The translations under genes were made by a program, and so were the position numbers. Source: Candidatus Thorarchaeota archaeon (GTDB lineage Archaea > Asgardarchaeota > Thorarchaeia > Thorarchaeales > Thorarchaeaceae). Taken from it: 30,208 nt of DNA. Below, in pieces: positions 1-7,730 of this stretch; the stretch's first letter is position 1, and every line of letters starts with the position of its first letter. The notes beneath the pieces are model-generated. The model saw nothing but the letters and a program-made list of their open reading frames with translations, had not been told where the DNA came from and made no database searches. The DNA is taken from positions 1-30,208 of the forward strand of contig JAEORN010000301.1 in the NCBI GenBank assembly GCA_016840825.1, written 5' to 3'.

Positions 1-150
1 AAAGAACAGATAGGCGAGGTCTCTTGAGATATCAAATGAGACAAGACACGCGTATGGAAACTCCTTTCCAATAGTTGTTAGAACTGCAACATTCTGTGAA
101 TCAAGTATTTCTAGAAGTTCATTTCGAATTTCTAGGCTGAGAGGTTTCAT
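1..150 (-). CDS. PNPOx-like FMN-binding protein (N-terminal 50 residues, cut by window edge)
   Basis: The ATG at 150 (minus strand) is preceded by a GAAGGTG ribosome binding site, and the frame stays open to the window edge. The 50 visible residues have the layout of the pyridoxamine 5'-phosphate oxidase-like split-barrel family: an amphipathic first helix with the pattern LLEILDSQNVAVLTT, then a first strand and the segment FPYACLVSFDISRDLAYLFF. Members bind FMN or F420 or reduce small molecules; the substrate cannot be told from this fragment. The gene lies just downstream of the aspartase-type gene on the same strand, about 20 bases away, so the two may be co-transcribed. Family call is moderate because two thirds of the protein is missing. 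Confidence 0.6.
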   Translation of the reverse strand, partial: MKPLSLEIRNELLEILDSQNVAVLTTIGKEFPYACLVSFDISRDLAYLFF

Positions 151-171
151 TTTCTTTCACCTTCGTACATT

Positions 172-1605
172 TTACCTGTCAGAATGGTCAGATTCGATGT
201 TGCCGAGGCGAGTCATTCTTTCGGGCGAGAGTAGCTTATCAAGCGTATCTTCATCTATCAGTCCTTCCTCTAGGACCAATTCCTTAATCGTTCTTCCTGT
301 TTCCAGAGCTTTCTTCGCAATCTTTGTCGAGGCCTTATAGCCAATTACTGGGTTTAGAGCGGTGACCAAACCTACACTTCGATGAACAACATCAAGTCCT
401 TCAGGTTTGGCTTGTATCCCAACAATGCATTTCTCGGTAAAAATGGGAATTGAGTTCTTTAGCACTTTTAGAGCTTGAAAGAAGTTGTATGCTAGTAATG
501 GCTCAAAGGCATTCAATTCCAGTTGACCAGCTTGCGCGGCCATCGAGATAGTTAGGTCATGTCCTATTACCTGATAAGCAACTTGCATAATCATCTCTGG
601 GATTACAGGATTGACCTTTCCGGGCATGATTGAAGAGCCGGGCTGAACAGGCGGCAGCGTAATCTCATGAAAGCCGCCTATAGGTCCTGAAGAAAGGATG
701 ATCAAATCACCTGCAATCTTTGCCAAGTTTGTAGCTAGCACCTTTAGAAGACTAGAGGCATGAACGAACTCATCTGAGTTCTGTGTATCATCGATAAGAT
801 TCTCAGCAGTAGTTAGCTCTGGTAGTCCAGTAACATCTCGAAGATGCATTTCTGCAAGGTCAATATACTCGGGATCTGCATTGAGTGAGGTCCCAATAGC
901 TGTTGCACCGATGTTGTGAGTGCCAAGAACTTTGATTGCCTCAACTATTCTATCAATATCACGTTTTAGAGCAGCTGACCATGCAGCGAATTCTTGACCA
1001 AGGGTTATTGGTACTGCATCTTGCATCTCGGTACGTCCGAGTTTTAGGGTATCTTTGAATTCTTCAGCTTTCTCATCCATAGCAGTGGTTAGTACTTTGA
1101 GATTCATCACCAAGTCCCTAAGACCGTAAATAGATGCAATTTTGATTGCTGTGGGATAGACATCATTCGTGGATTGACTCATATTCACATGGTCGTTAGC
1201 GGATATTGGCTTCATTGAATTAATTGGATGACCGAGAATCTCATTTGCTCGGGATGCTAACACTTCATTGACATTCATGTTCGTACTTGTTCCAGCTCCG
1301 CCTTGTAGCATATCGACAACGAACTGATATTCCATCTTGCCATCCATTACCTCATCGCATGCCTGTATGATTGCATCCGCATAATCATCTGAAAGATGCT
1401 TTAGGTCTTTGTTAGCTAGTGCACATGCCTTTTTGACCATAGCCATTGACTGAACCAAGGTCGAGTATTTGTAGAGTCGAACAAGGGAAACACCAAAATT
1501 CTCTTGAGCTCGGAGGGTTTGAACTCCCCAATACACATCTTTTGGTATTTCACGAGATCCAAGTAAATCGCTTTCGATTCTGTTTTCATCAGACTCTTTG
1601 GTCAT
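172..1605 (-). CDS. aspA: Aspartate ammonia-lyase-type fumarase/aspartase superfamily enzyme
   Basis: A full-length (477 aa) member of the fumarase/aspartase superfamily, which reversibly eliminates ammonia from aspartate (or water from malate). The signature loop GSSIMPGKVNPVIPE is present near residue 326. The PVIPE ending is typical of aspartases, whereas class II fumarases usually read NPTQ at this place, so aspartase is preferred. The N-terminus (IESDLLGSREIPKDVYWGVQ) matches the usual aspartase start. I chose the ATG at 1605 because GAAGGTG lies five bases upstream. The frame also opens at 1638, but that start has no ribosome binding site and adds 11 unusual residues. Expected role: cytoplasmic aspartate catabolism giving fumarate and ammonia. 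Fumarase activity cannot be excluded. Confidence 0.88.
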   Translation of the reverse strand: MTKESDENRIESDLLGSREIPKDVYWGVQTLRAQENFGVSLVRLYKYSTLVQSMAMVKKACALANKDLKHLSDDYADAIIQACDEVMDGKMEYQFVVDMLQGGAGTSTNMNVNEVLASRANEILGHPINSMKPISANDHVNMSQSTNDVYPTAIKIASIYGLRDLVMNLKVLTTAMDEKAEEFKDTLKLGRTEMQDAVPITLGQEFAAWSAALKRDIDRIVEAIKVLGTHNIGATAIGTSLNADPEYIDLAEMHLRDVTGLPELTTAENLIDDTQNSDEFVHASSLLKVLATNLAKIAGDLIILSSGPIGGFHEITLPPVQPGSSIMPGKVNPVIPEMIMQVAYQVIGHDLTISMAAQAGQLELNAFEPLLAYNFFQALKVLKNSIPIFTEKCIVGIQAKPEGLDVVHRSVGLVTALNPVIGYKASTKIAKKALETGRTIKELVLEEGLIDEDTLDKLLSPERMTRLGNIESDHSDR

Positions 1606-1672
1606 TCTAGCACCTTCATCGTATGACACACCAGTCATAGTTAGTGAATTGTTTTAGTTTTATGCAAAGGGA

Positions 1673-3259
1673 TTAGTATCCAGCTGCCTGTCCGTCCTTC
1701 CTATAGTCTGAGCCACCTATCCAATAATCATCAATACGAAGGATTGCTTGCCCTCCACCAAATCCGGACATTGTTTCATGTACTATATTGTGACCCAATT
1801 GCTTCAATTGGTCCTGTACATCAATCGGTACTCCATTTTCTATTCCAACAGAGTTCTGTCGTTGCTCATGATTGAAACGGGGATGATCTAGAGCTTCTTG
1901 TGGGCCCATGTTATAGTCAACAAGATTGCTGATGAATTGAGCGTGTGCCTGAGCTTGATGAGAACCACCCATGATTCCAAAAACACCAAGAAATTCCTTC
2001 TCCTTATAGATGGCTCCTGGAATTATGGTGTGGAATGGTCTCTTCCTAGGTGCATAGCAATTTGCATGGTTGGGATCCAGTGAGAATAGATTTGCACGAT
2101 TTTGGAGTTTAACACCGGTTCCTCGTGCTACCAAGCCGCTCCCAAATCCTCTGTAAAGACTATTGATGAAAGATACTGCCATTCCATCCTTATCAGCAGT
2201 ACATAGATAGACGGTGTCGTAGCTGTAGTTCATCTCTTGATTTGATGTATACAATGTTGAGTCTTTCTGAATGGTTTTTGATTTTGATGCTGCATATTCT
2301 TTTGATAGGAGCCTTTCAAGTGGAACTTCGTAGAAGGAGGGATCAGCATTATGGCTATACAAGTCCTCATATGCTAGTTTCTTCGCTTCGATCATAATGT
2401 GAAATCGTTCCGTTGAACATGAAGAGAAATCTGCCATATCGAACTGCTCCATAATGTTCAACATAATCAACGCGGCGAACCCTTGTCCATTTGGGGGATG
2501 CTCAAAAACCTCTACTCCATGATATTTGGTTGATATAGGTGTGGTCTTCTCAGTCGTGTGCTTGTACATATCCTCAAGGGTTAGAAAACCTCCGTCAGCG
2601 GCAACAGTATCAACAATGGCTTCAGCAACCCGCCCTTTGTAGAATGCATCAATTCCTTCAGAAGAAACCTCTTCAAACACCTTTGCTAGTTCAACATTTC
2701 TCATTCGACATCCTAAACTCGGAGCTATACCATCAATAGTGAAAATCCTCCGTGCGTCATCATTTCTGAGAACAGGCACAACAGTTGCCCATTGCTGCGC
2801 AATCACTGGAGAAACAGGAAAACCTTCCTTAGCATATTGAATTGCATATTTCAAGACATCTCCAAACTCAAGCACGCCATGTTCTTTATTTAGTGTATAC
2901 CATAGATGCATGGCACCAGGAACGCTTACACTTGGACCCCCTCGTAACGGCATCTCCTTCCAATTCTTCTCCAAGAGGTCTTCAAGTGTTGCTAGAGACC
3001 CTGATCTTCCAGAGCCGTTAAAGCTAATAGGTCGTTCCTCACTTGGAAGATGAAGTAAAGCAAAAGCATCACCCCCACAACCTGTACTAAAGGGCTCAGT
3101 TATATCAAGCACAGATGCAACAGCGATTGCAGCATCCGCTGCATTCCCACCCTCTTTCAATATACTGATTCCGGCCTGAGTAGCTAATGGCTGTGATGAA
3201 GCAACCATTGCATTATTCGAGAGGATATCAGACCTACCTGTTGACCGTCCCCAAAACAT
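1673..3259 (-). CDS. Gamma-glutamyltransferase-like Ntn hydrolase (YwrD-like, cytoplasmic)
   Basis: A 528-residue gamma-glutamyltranspeptidase family protein. These N-terminal-nucleophile hydrolases self-cleave to expose a catalytic Thr and act on gamma-glutamyl compounds such as glutathione. Visible hallmarks are GGNAADAAIAVA (residues 37-48), the likely processing site DTVYLCTADKDG with nucleophile Thr349, the FGSG oxyanion region (372-375) and GGSHQAQAHAQ (431-441). This last motif resembles the GGxxQxQxHxQ form of the YwrD-like branch rather than classical secreted GGT. There is no signal peptide or membrane anchor, so it probably works in the cytoplasm. It sits 67 bases downstream of the aspartase-type gene's stop side and next to the MBL-rhodanese gene, suggesting thiol/amino-acid salvage. 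Substrate is not known. Confidence 0.87.
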   Translation of the reverse strand: MFWGRSTGRSDILSNNAMVASSQPLATQAGISILKEGGNAADAAIAVASVLDITEPFSTGCGGDAFALLHLPSEERPISFNGSGRSGSLATLEDLLEKNWKEMPLRGGPSVSVPGAMHLWYTLNKEHGVLEFGDVLKYAIQYAKEGFPVSPVIAQQWATVVPVLRNDDARRIFTIDGIAPSLGCRMRNVELAKVFEEVSSEGIDAFYKGRVAEAIVDTVAADGGFLTLEDMYKHTTEKTTPISTKYHGVEVFEHPPNGQGFAALIMLNIMEQFDMADFSSCSTERFHIMIEAKKLAYEDLYSHNADPSFYEVPLERLLSKEYAASKSKTIQKDSTLYTSNQEMNYSYDTVYLCTADKDGMAVSFINSLYRGFGSGLVARGTGVKLQNRANLFSLDPNHANCYAPRKRPFHTIIPGAIYKEKEFLGVFGIMGGSHQAQAHAQFISNLVDYNMGPQEALDHPRFNHEQRQNSVGIENGVPIDVQDQLKQLGHNIVHETMSGFGGGQAILRIDDYWIGGSDYRKDGQAAGY

Positions 3260-3277
3260 ATCCTATTGACTCCAAAT

Positions 3278-4651
3278 TCATTTCTTTGTCATTGGTATTC
3301 CTCGTGATTTCCATTCTTTCAGCCCTATTTCTGAAATCCCCGCAAGTTTGAAACCATGTCGCCGCATTATGCTTGCTGCAGTAGTACTTCTTATCCCCCC
3401 AGGGCAAATAGCCGCGATTGGTTGTTCTTGATCGGTTAGCTGTATGTCCTCGATTTCTGTTAGCGGAGAAAATAGCGAACCATCAATACTATCCCCAATT
3501 GTTTCATGTGGCTGACGGACATCAACAAGTGACATCTCTCCAGTTGATAATCCACTCCTTATTCGATCGAGATTATACGTTGGGAGGCTTTCAACTTTCT
3601 TACCAGCGGACTTCCATGATGTAAATCCACCATTTAGATAACCAATAGCTGAATCGATACCAACTCGATACAACATTCCAGCAGCTTCCTCTAGGTCCAT
3701 TGGTGTATCCAAAGAAAGTAGGTACCGATGTTCAGTTGATAGAACCCATCCCGCGAAAAGACCCATGTTTTCAATATCAAGACTTATGGATAGTGGTATA
3801 TGTTCCCTAACAAATTCATCAGCTAGTCTTGTGTCAAGAACAACTGTCTGATTATCTTTGCTCATTTTCTCAAAAGTATCTACATCTAATAATTTGATGG
3901 GATCTAAATCAGCGATCAATGGAGGACCTTCAGTGTTCAGTTTCTCGCATCTCTTGAAATAAGGAGCTAGGGTAAGCTTTTGTCTAAGCTTATTCTCTAC
4001 GAATTCATCCTCATCCATGTCTAACCAGATATTGTTCCTTCTCTCATAACCTATGGTAGAGTAATCACGAGAGCCAATTGCGCCTCCACAAACAGATCCA
4101 GCTCCATGCCCAGGATATACTATAACTCCATCCCCATGAGGAATGACCTTCTCATGTAGGCTATGCCAAAGCTTCCTAGACATCTCTTCATGTTTCTTGA
4201 TATCAACCAAGTCAGTTCTTCCTACCTCATTCACAAAGAGTGTGTCGCCAGTAAACAGGAAGATTGCATCATCACTAACAGTCGAATCGGCAACTGCGTA
4301 GCAAATGCTATCATCAGTATGACCAGGTGTTTGATTGACGGTTACTTTGAATCCGCCAATTGAAAATGTTTCCTCATCGTGTAATCTGTCATCGCCATAC
4401 TTGAAATTAGTTGCATCACTATGACCAATCCGTGCTGAAGGAATAAGATTCTGGAGTTCAAGAGAGCCAATGACATAATCCTCATTTCGGTGTGTTTCAA
4501 AGATATGAAGGATATTTACTGCTTCAATGTTGGCAAGCTCTACATAGACATCACAGTCGCGTCGTGGGTCAATGACAATCGCTTCTCCCTGCGAACTGAT
4601 AAAATAAGAAAGGTGAGATAATCCCTCAGAGCGGATTGCAGTAATCTTCAT
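3278..4651 (-). CDS. MBL-fold persulfide dioxygenase-like protein with two rhodanese domains
   Basis: A 457-residue fusion: an MBL-fold domain (about 1-235), an inactive-looking rhodanese domain (about 255-355) and an active-looking rhodanese domain (about 360-455). The MBL metal motif is altered to THRNEDY (53-59) instead of THxHxDH. His54, His111 (in PGHTDD) and Asp136 (in FTGDTLF) remain; these correspond to the three iron ligands of ETHE1-type persulfide dioxygenases, while the extra ligands for a second metal are gone. His182 (YPGHG) is also present. The second rhodanese carries Cys416 in CPGGIRS, the expected persulfide-carrying loop; the first has no cysteine there. Likely role: oxidation or transfer of sulfane sulfur from low-molecular-weight persulfides. 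It shares strand and 18-base spacing with the GGT-like gene, so they may form an operon. Confidence 0.85.
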   Translation of the reverse strand: MKITAIRSEGLSHLSYFISSQGEAIVIDPRRDCDVYVELANIEAVNILHIFETHRNEDYVIGSLELQNLIPSARIGHSDATNFKYGDDRLHDEETFSIGGFKVTVNQTPGHTDDSICYAVADSTVSDDAIFLFTGDTLFVNEVGRTDLVDIKKHEEMSRKLWHSLHEKVIPHGDGVIVYPGHGAGSVCGGAIGSRDYSTIGYERRNNIWLDMDEDEFVENKLRQKLTLAPYFKRCEKLNTEGPPLIADLDPIKLLDVDTFEKMSKDNQTVVLDTRLADEFVREHIPLSISLDIENMGLFAGWVLSTEHRYLLSLDTPMDLEEAAGMLYRVGIDSAIGYLNGGFTSWKSAGKKVESLPTYNLDRIRSGLSTGEMSLVDVRQPHETIGDSIDGSLFSPLTEIEDIQLTDQEQPIAAICPGGIRSTTAASIMRRHGFKLAGISEIGLKEWKSRGIPMTKK

Positions 4652-4673
4652 AGTTAATCACACAATTCTTTCA

Positions 4674-4718
4674 GGAATATTCCCGATGCTTTTAAGATAT
4701 CAGGTTGCCGATGGTAAC
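4674..4718. promoter_or_regulatory. Divergent promoter region with short palindromes
   Basis: Between the minus-strand MBL-rhodanese gene and the plus-strand 151-residue gene lie a perfect 10-base palindrome GGAATATTCC (4674-4683), a TATA-like stretch tttaagatat (4691-4700) and an imperfect inverted repeat GTTGCC-GAT-GGTAAC (4704-4718) just downstream of it. The arrangement fits a promoter with an operator near the transcription start, but no regulator is identified. Weak evidence because short palindromes arise by chance. Confidence 0.3.
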
Positions 4719-4774
4719 ACTGTTATAGGACAAAGGTTAATTCGGAAGAAGCTTAACTTTTGAGTTGATAGCTC

Positions 4775-5230
4775 ATGACCGACACTGGTGAAGGAATAAT
4801 CGTTTTCGGAACTTTGGATATCCTAAGGAAAGCAGTAGGAAGAGTGCTTTTCGATTTCAATGAATCTTGTGAATCAAATAAAGGAACCATCTGCGAGAAG
4901 GTTGCCAGTGTTGAAGTAGGTGATACCATTGTCTTCAAGGAAAATATGGATGTAATGCCTGCAGAGATAGTAGCAGCTAAAATCGGTCATGATCAATGGT
5001 ATGTCATGAGCACGACTCAACTCCCAAAATCAGGGTTTCCAACTACTCAGGATGCGATGCGTGTTGTCGCGGCGGAAGCAAAGAAGCTGAAGATAATAAA
5101 GGAGTACCTCAGAAAAGAGGCAGGAAACTACGTCGTAAAGGAAGTTCAGGAATGGAAACCGGATGTGCTTGCAGATGCTGATACAATCCTTAGGATAATT
5201 CATGATGCGACCAAAAGATATGGACATTAG
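4775..5230 (+). CDS. Hypothetical cytoplasmic protein, 151 aa
   Basis: I do not recognise this gene. It encodes a soluble protein of 151 residues with no signal peptide or membrane segment and only two cysteines (in the stretch ESCESNKGTICEK, near residues 31-39). The N-terminal 75 residues look beta-rich; the middle and C-terminus (about 85-150) are strongly helical and charged, ending IIHDATKRYGH. Codon use and the absence of overlap with other convincing frames support it being real. A TATA-like stretch sits at 4691-4700. Its stop codon directly touches the stop codon of the convergent Fe-S gene. A ribosome binding site is weak (GTTGAT a few bases upstream), so the start is tentative. Confidence 0.65.
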   Translation: MTDTGEGIIVFGTLDILRKAVGRVLFDFNESCESNKGTICEKVASVEVGDTIVFKENMDVMPAEIVAAKIGHDQWYVMSTTQLPKSGFPTTQDAMRVVAAEAKKLKIIKEYLRKEAGNYVVKEVQEWKPDVLADADTILRIIHDATKRYGH

Positions 5231-6361
5231 CTATCCAGATAGCCAATCTTCTATCGCCTTTCTACACCTAGCAAGGCATCTTGAGAGAGCATATACTTTG
5301 AATAATTCCTCTTGATTCAAAGAAGGCGCTACGGATTCTTCACCTTTTGAAGAACTTCTCAAGATTTCGTTCGCAGACACTTGATCATCTGATGAAAGTG
5401 ATTCAAGAATACTACTTATCTCAAATAAAGCATGCAGTGCGCTTTGAAGTATCCATTCTAAGCTTAGCATCCGAAGTAGTAATGATTGCTTTGTCCTTGT
5501 ATTATTCTCGAAAACGAGGGAAATTAAGTCGCACTTCAGCTTCGATGATATGGCAAATGGAGCCTGAAGATTTTCAGATGAGAGCGAATCAAAACACTCG
5601 AGCATTTGGTTTGCTAGTCCATCAAATTCCGCAGCAATGTGTGGTGCATTGAAGACGGTATTGAACAAAGAATTCGATAGTCTTGGTTTTAGTATCTCAC
5701 AATCCAGTTTTATTGACGAGCCACATTGTAGAACAGTGTGAGCATCTTGATGTGCCACAAGACCAGACGCAATCGAAACCAAATCGTTCCCACAGCAGTT
5801 GCACATAGTTGATCCTAGAATGGCGCGTTCAATCTTGTCGAATACTTTGAGAACCTGATCCTTGCTATCTACTCTTCGCATGTTGACTCTTCCATCTTGA
5901 AGGAGTGTGATGCTCATTTCTCCTGTATCTGCACGTCCATATCCCAAATCCCTACTACATTTGACATCTTCAAATTCAGAAATCAAGCATTCGGAATAGT
6001 CGCATAGGAGGACAGGATCAAATACTCCAAAGTTGATCCTATCACCAGGTTCGACACCATTATGTACTCTTAGTTCAGCCATTACTTTTTGATCTGTGTC
6101 CTTACAAGGACGCGTTAAGACAACACCGCCTTCAGGGAGCTCACTAGCTGTTCTGAATCGTAGACCAGTCTTTCGATTGATTAGATTTTGTAGGTCATTT
6201 CTTTCTTCACTGAATGATGAAAGACTTAGGAGAGGACACCTATCGATAGTAGTGAAGTCGACAATCGCAGCTCGGGTAAAACTAGAACAGCGTGGATAAC
6301 CACATAGACCGCAATCATATTGTGGACTTGCTTTCAATGAACGTGTCCAGATACTACTCAT
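5231..6361 (-). CDS. Fe-S protein with N-terminal 4Fe-4S (PF04060-like) domain
   Basis: A 376-residue protein beginning with a four-cysteine domain Cys17-x2-Cys20-x4-Cys25-x16-Cys42 (CGLCGYPRCSSF and RCPLL). This is the spacing of the single [4Fe-4S] domain found in RnfB and in the corrinoid Fe-S protein of acetyl-CoA synthase. A second cysteine cluster MCNCCGND (186-193) follows a beta-rich middle part, with further cysteines at 86, 120, 125 and 135. The C-terminal 120 residues are mainly helical. I do not recognise the full-length family and assign no reaction; electron transfer or a redox-sensing or scaffold role would fit. It starts at an ATG at 6361 and diverges from the first signal peptidase gene. 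No membrane segment is visible. Confidence 0.72.
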   Translation of the reverse strand: MSSIWTRSLKASPQYDCGLCGYPRCSSFTRAAIVDFTTIDRCPLLSLSSFSEERNDLQNLINRKTGLRFRTASELPEGGVVLTRPCKDTDQKVMAELRVHNGVEPGDRINFGVFDPVLLCDYSECLISEFEDVKCSRDLGYGRADTGEMSITLLQDGRVNMRRVDSKDQVLKVFDKIERAILGSTMCNCCGNDLVSIASGLVAHQDAHTVLQCGSSIKLDCEILKPRLSNSLFNTVFNAPHIAAEFDGLANQMLECFDSLSSENLQAPFAISSKLKCDLISLVFENNTRTKQSLLLRMLSLEWILQSALHALFEISSILESLSSDDQVSANEILRSSSKGEESVAPSLNQEELFKVYALSRCLARCRKAIEDWLSG

Positions 6362-6422
6362 TTATGCTGGCCTCTTTGGGTTCAGGAAAAATTATCATTG
6401 TTTAACGTATCGATTAGTGCGA

Positions 6423-6430
6423 TTTTAAGA
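6423..6430 (+). promoter_or_regulatory. TATA-like element upstream of the first signal peptidase gene
   Basis: The sequence ttttaaga lies about 45-50 bases before the chosen ATG at 6474, leaving room for a start of transcription near 6450 and the GGGGA ribosome binding site. Judged by eye against the usual archaeal TATA box; no experiment or matrix score. Confidence 0.3.
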
Positions 6431-6473
6431 TAGCCTTATGTGAATATGGTTTGCTTCTTAATTGGGGATTCCG

Positions 6474-7004
6474 ATGGTAGGAATTAGAAGAAGACTAAGA
6501 TGGAAAGAGAGGTCAGAGTCCTTCCAGACAGTAGTTATTCTTTTGCTAGTAGCTAGTTGTACACTCGGAGGTTATGGAATCCTATGTCTAGCGATGGGAA
6601 CTCCAACACCTATAGCAGTCGTGACCAGTGAATCCATGGAAACCGCACTATACAAAGGAGACCTCTTGATTCTGCAAGCGAGAGCACCAGAGGATATTCA
6701 GATTGACGATATCATCGTGTTTCAAGACAAGACATGGTCCCCTACTGAACGCATAGTACATCGTGTAGTCGATATCCAAGAAATCAATGGCACCTTATAC
6801 TATTATACTAAGGGAGACCATAATCCCTCACCGGATGATCAAGAGAGAACATACGACGAGATAATAGGTGTAGTTGTAGTACGAATTCCTTTCATAGGAT
6901 ATGTAAGCCTCTTTCTAAGAGACAATTTGTTGATAGTTCTTCTTATGGTCATAATCGTTATTCTTGTCATTCCAGAGCTGATTGAGAGAAGAAGACATTC
7001 ATGA
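6474..7004 (+). CDS. Signal peptidase I, archaeal/ER (Sec11-like) type, copy 1
   Basis: A 176-residue membrane-bound signal peptidase that removes signal peptides on the outer face of the membrane. After a basic cytoplasmic start there is a membrane segment (about 19-41), then the catalytic Ser54 in TSESME, the motif GDLLILQAR, His96 in IVHRVV (in place of the bacterial lysine), and the acidic motif TKGDHN with Asp115. A second membrane segment (about 151-169) ends the protein. This Ser/His/Asp set is that of archaeal and ER enzymes. The frame is open from a TTG at 6462, but the ATG at 6474 has GGGGA six bases upstream and is preferred. The neighbouring gene is a close paralogue, so the pair arose by tandem duplication. 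Confidence 0.9.
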   Translation: MVGIRRRLRWKERSESFQTVVILLLVASCTLGGYGILCLAMGTPTPIAVVTSESMETALYKGDLLILQARAPEDIQIDDIIVFQDKTWSPTERIVHRVVDIQEINGTLYYYTKGDHNPSPDDQERTYDEIIGVVVVRIPFIGYVSLFLRDNLLIVLLMVIIVILVIPELIERRRHS

Positions 7005-7102
7005 TACAGGCATAAAACTCAAAGCACATCTCAAGAAGAAATCTTAAAGACAACGTCAGTTTTATTAGCCGATAGAACCCGACGGATGAGAGGGTCTAAC
7101 CA

Positions 7103-7681
7103 ATGGAGAAGGTTCGGCAAAAACTCAAGTGGAACGAGCGTTCAGAATGGACAAAGACAGCTTTCTTGCTGGTAATTGTCGTAGGGGGTACACTGGGAGG
7201 TTATGGTTTATTCATGGTTGCCATGGGGACAACTAGCCCCCTAGTTGTTGTTACAAGCGAGTCGATGGAAACTACCTTATATCGAGGGGACCTTCTAATC
7301 CTACAAGCAAGAGCCGCTGAAGACATTCATCTGCTTGATATTGTAGTTTACCAAGATTCAGTATGGCATGTTGACGGACCGATAGTACACAGGGTTGTAG
7401 AAATCGAGATTATTAACGGTACATACTACTACTATACAAAAGGCGACAACAATGATATGCGGGATCCTGGTGAAAGGACCTATGATGAGATCATTGGAGT
7501 TGTAGTAGGGCGAATACCTGCCATTGGTAATGTCAGCCTCTTCCTCAGGACACCTGAGGGATTTGCTATCATCATCATTCTCTTCATAGTCATTCTCGTT
7601 GTGCCTGAGTTTGTATGCTCAAAAGAGGACGAAGAAAAACCATCCTCTGAGGTTACTCCTGAAGAAACAGATGAGTCCTAG
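7103..7681 (+). CDS. Signal peptidase I, archaeal/ER (Sec11-like) type, copy 2
   Basis: A 192-residue paralogue of the preceding gene with the same register: Ser54 in TSESME, His96 in IVHRVV, Asp115 in TKGDNN and two membrane segments (about 18-41 and 153-170). It differs by a longer, acidic, glutamate-rich cytoplasmic tail (about 172-192) and by a more conserved TKGDNN motif. GAGGG lies upstream of the ATG, and atcttaaaga (7041-7050) could be its own TATA box, so it may be transcribed separately from copy 1. Both copies keep all catalytic residues, so neither is a pseudogene; they may differ in substrate range. The next gene encodes a protein with a signal peptide, an obvious potential client, but the link is only positional. 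Confidence 0.9.
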   Translation: MEKVRQKLKWNERSEWTKTAFLLVIVVGGTLGGYGLFMVAMGTTSPLVVVTSESMETTLYRGDLLILQARAAEDIHLLDIVVYQDSVWHVDGPIVHRVVEIEIINGTYYYYTKGDNNDMRDPGERTYDEIIGVVVGRIPAIGNVSLFLRTPEGFAIIIILFIVILVVPEFVCSKEDEEKPSSEVTPEETDES

Positions 7682-7730
7682 GTATTCGAATGAATAAGAG
7701 CCATATGTAGAAATGCAACAGGAGAGATTT

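Noticed and set aside
5347..5652. A 101-codon plus-strand open frame opposite the Fe-S gene
   Set aside because: No ribosome binding site, no recognisable domain, and fully antisense to the better supported Fe-S protein.
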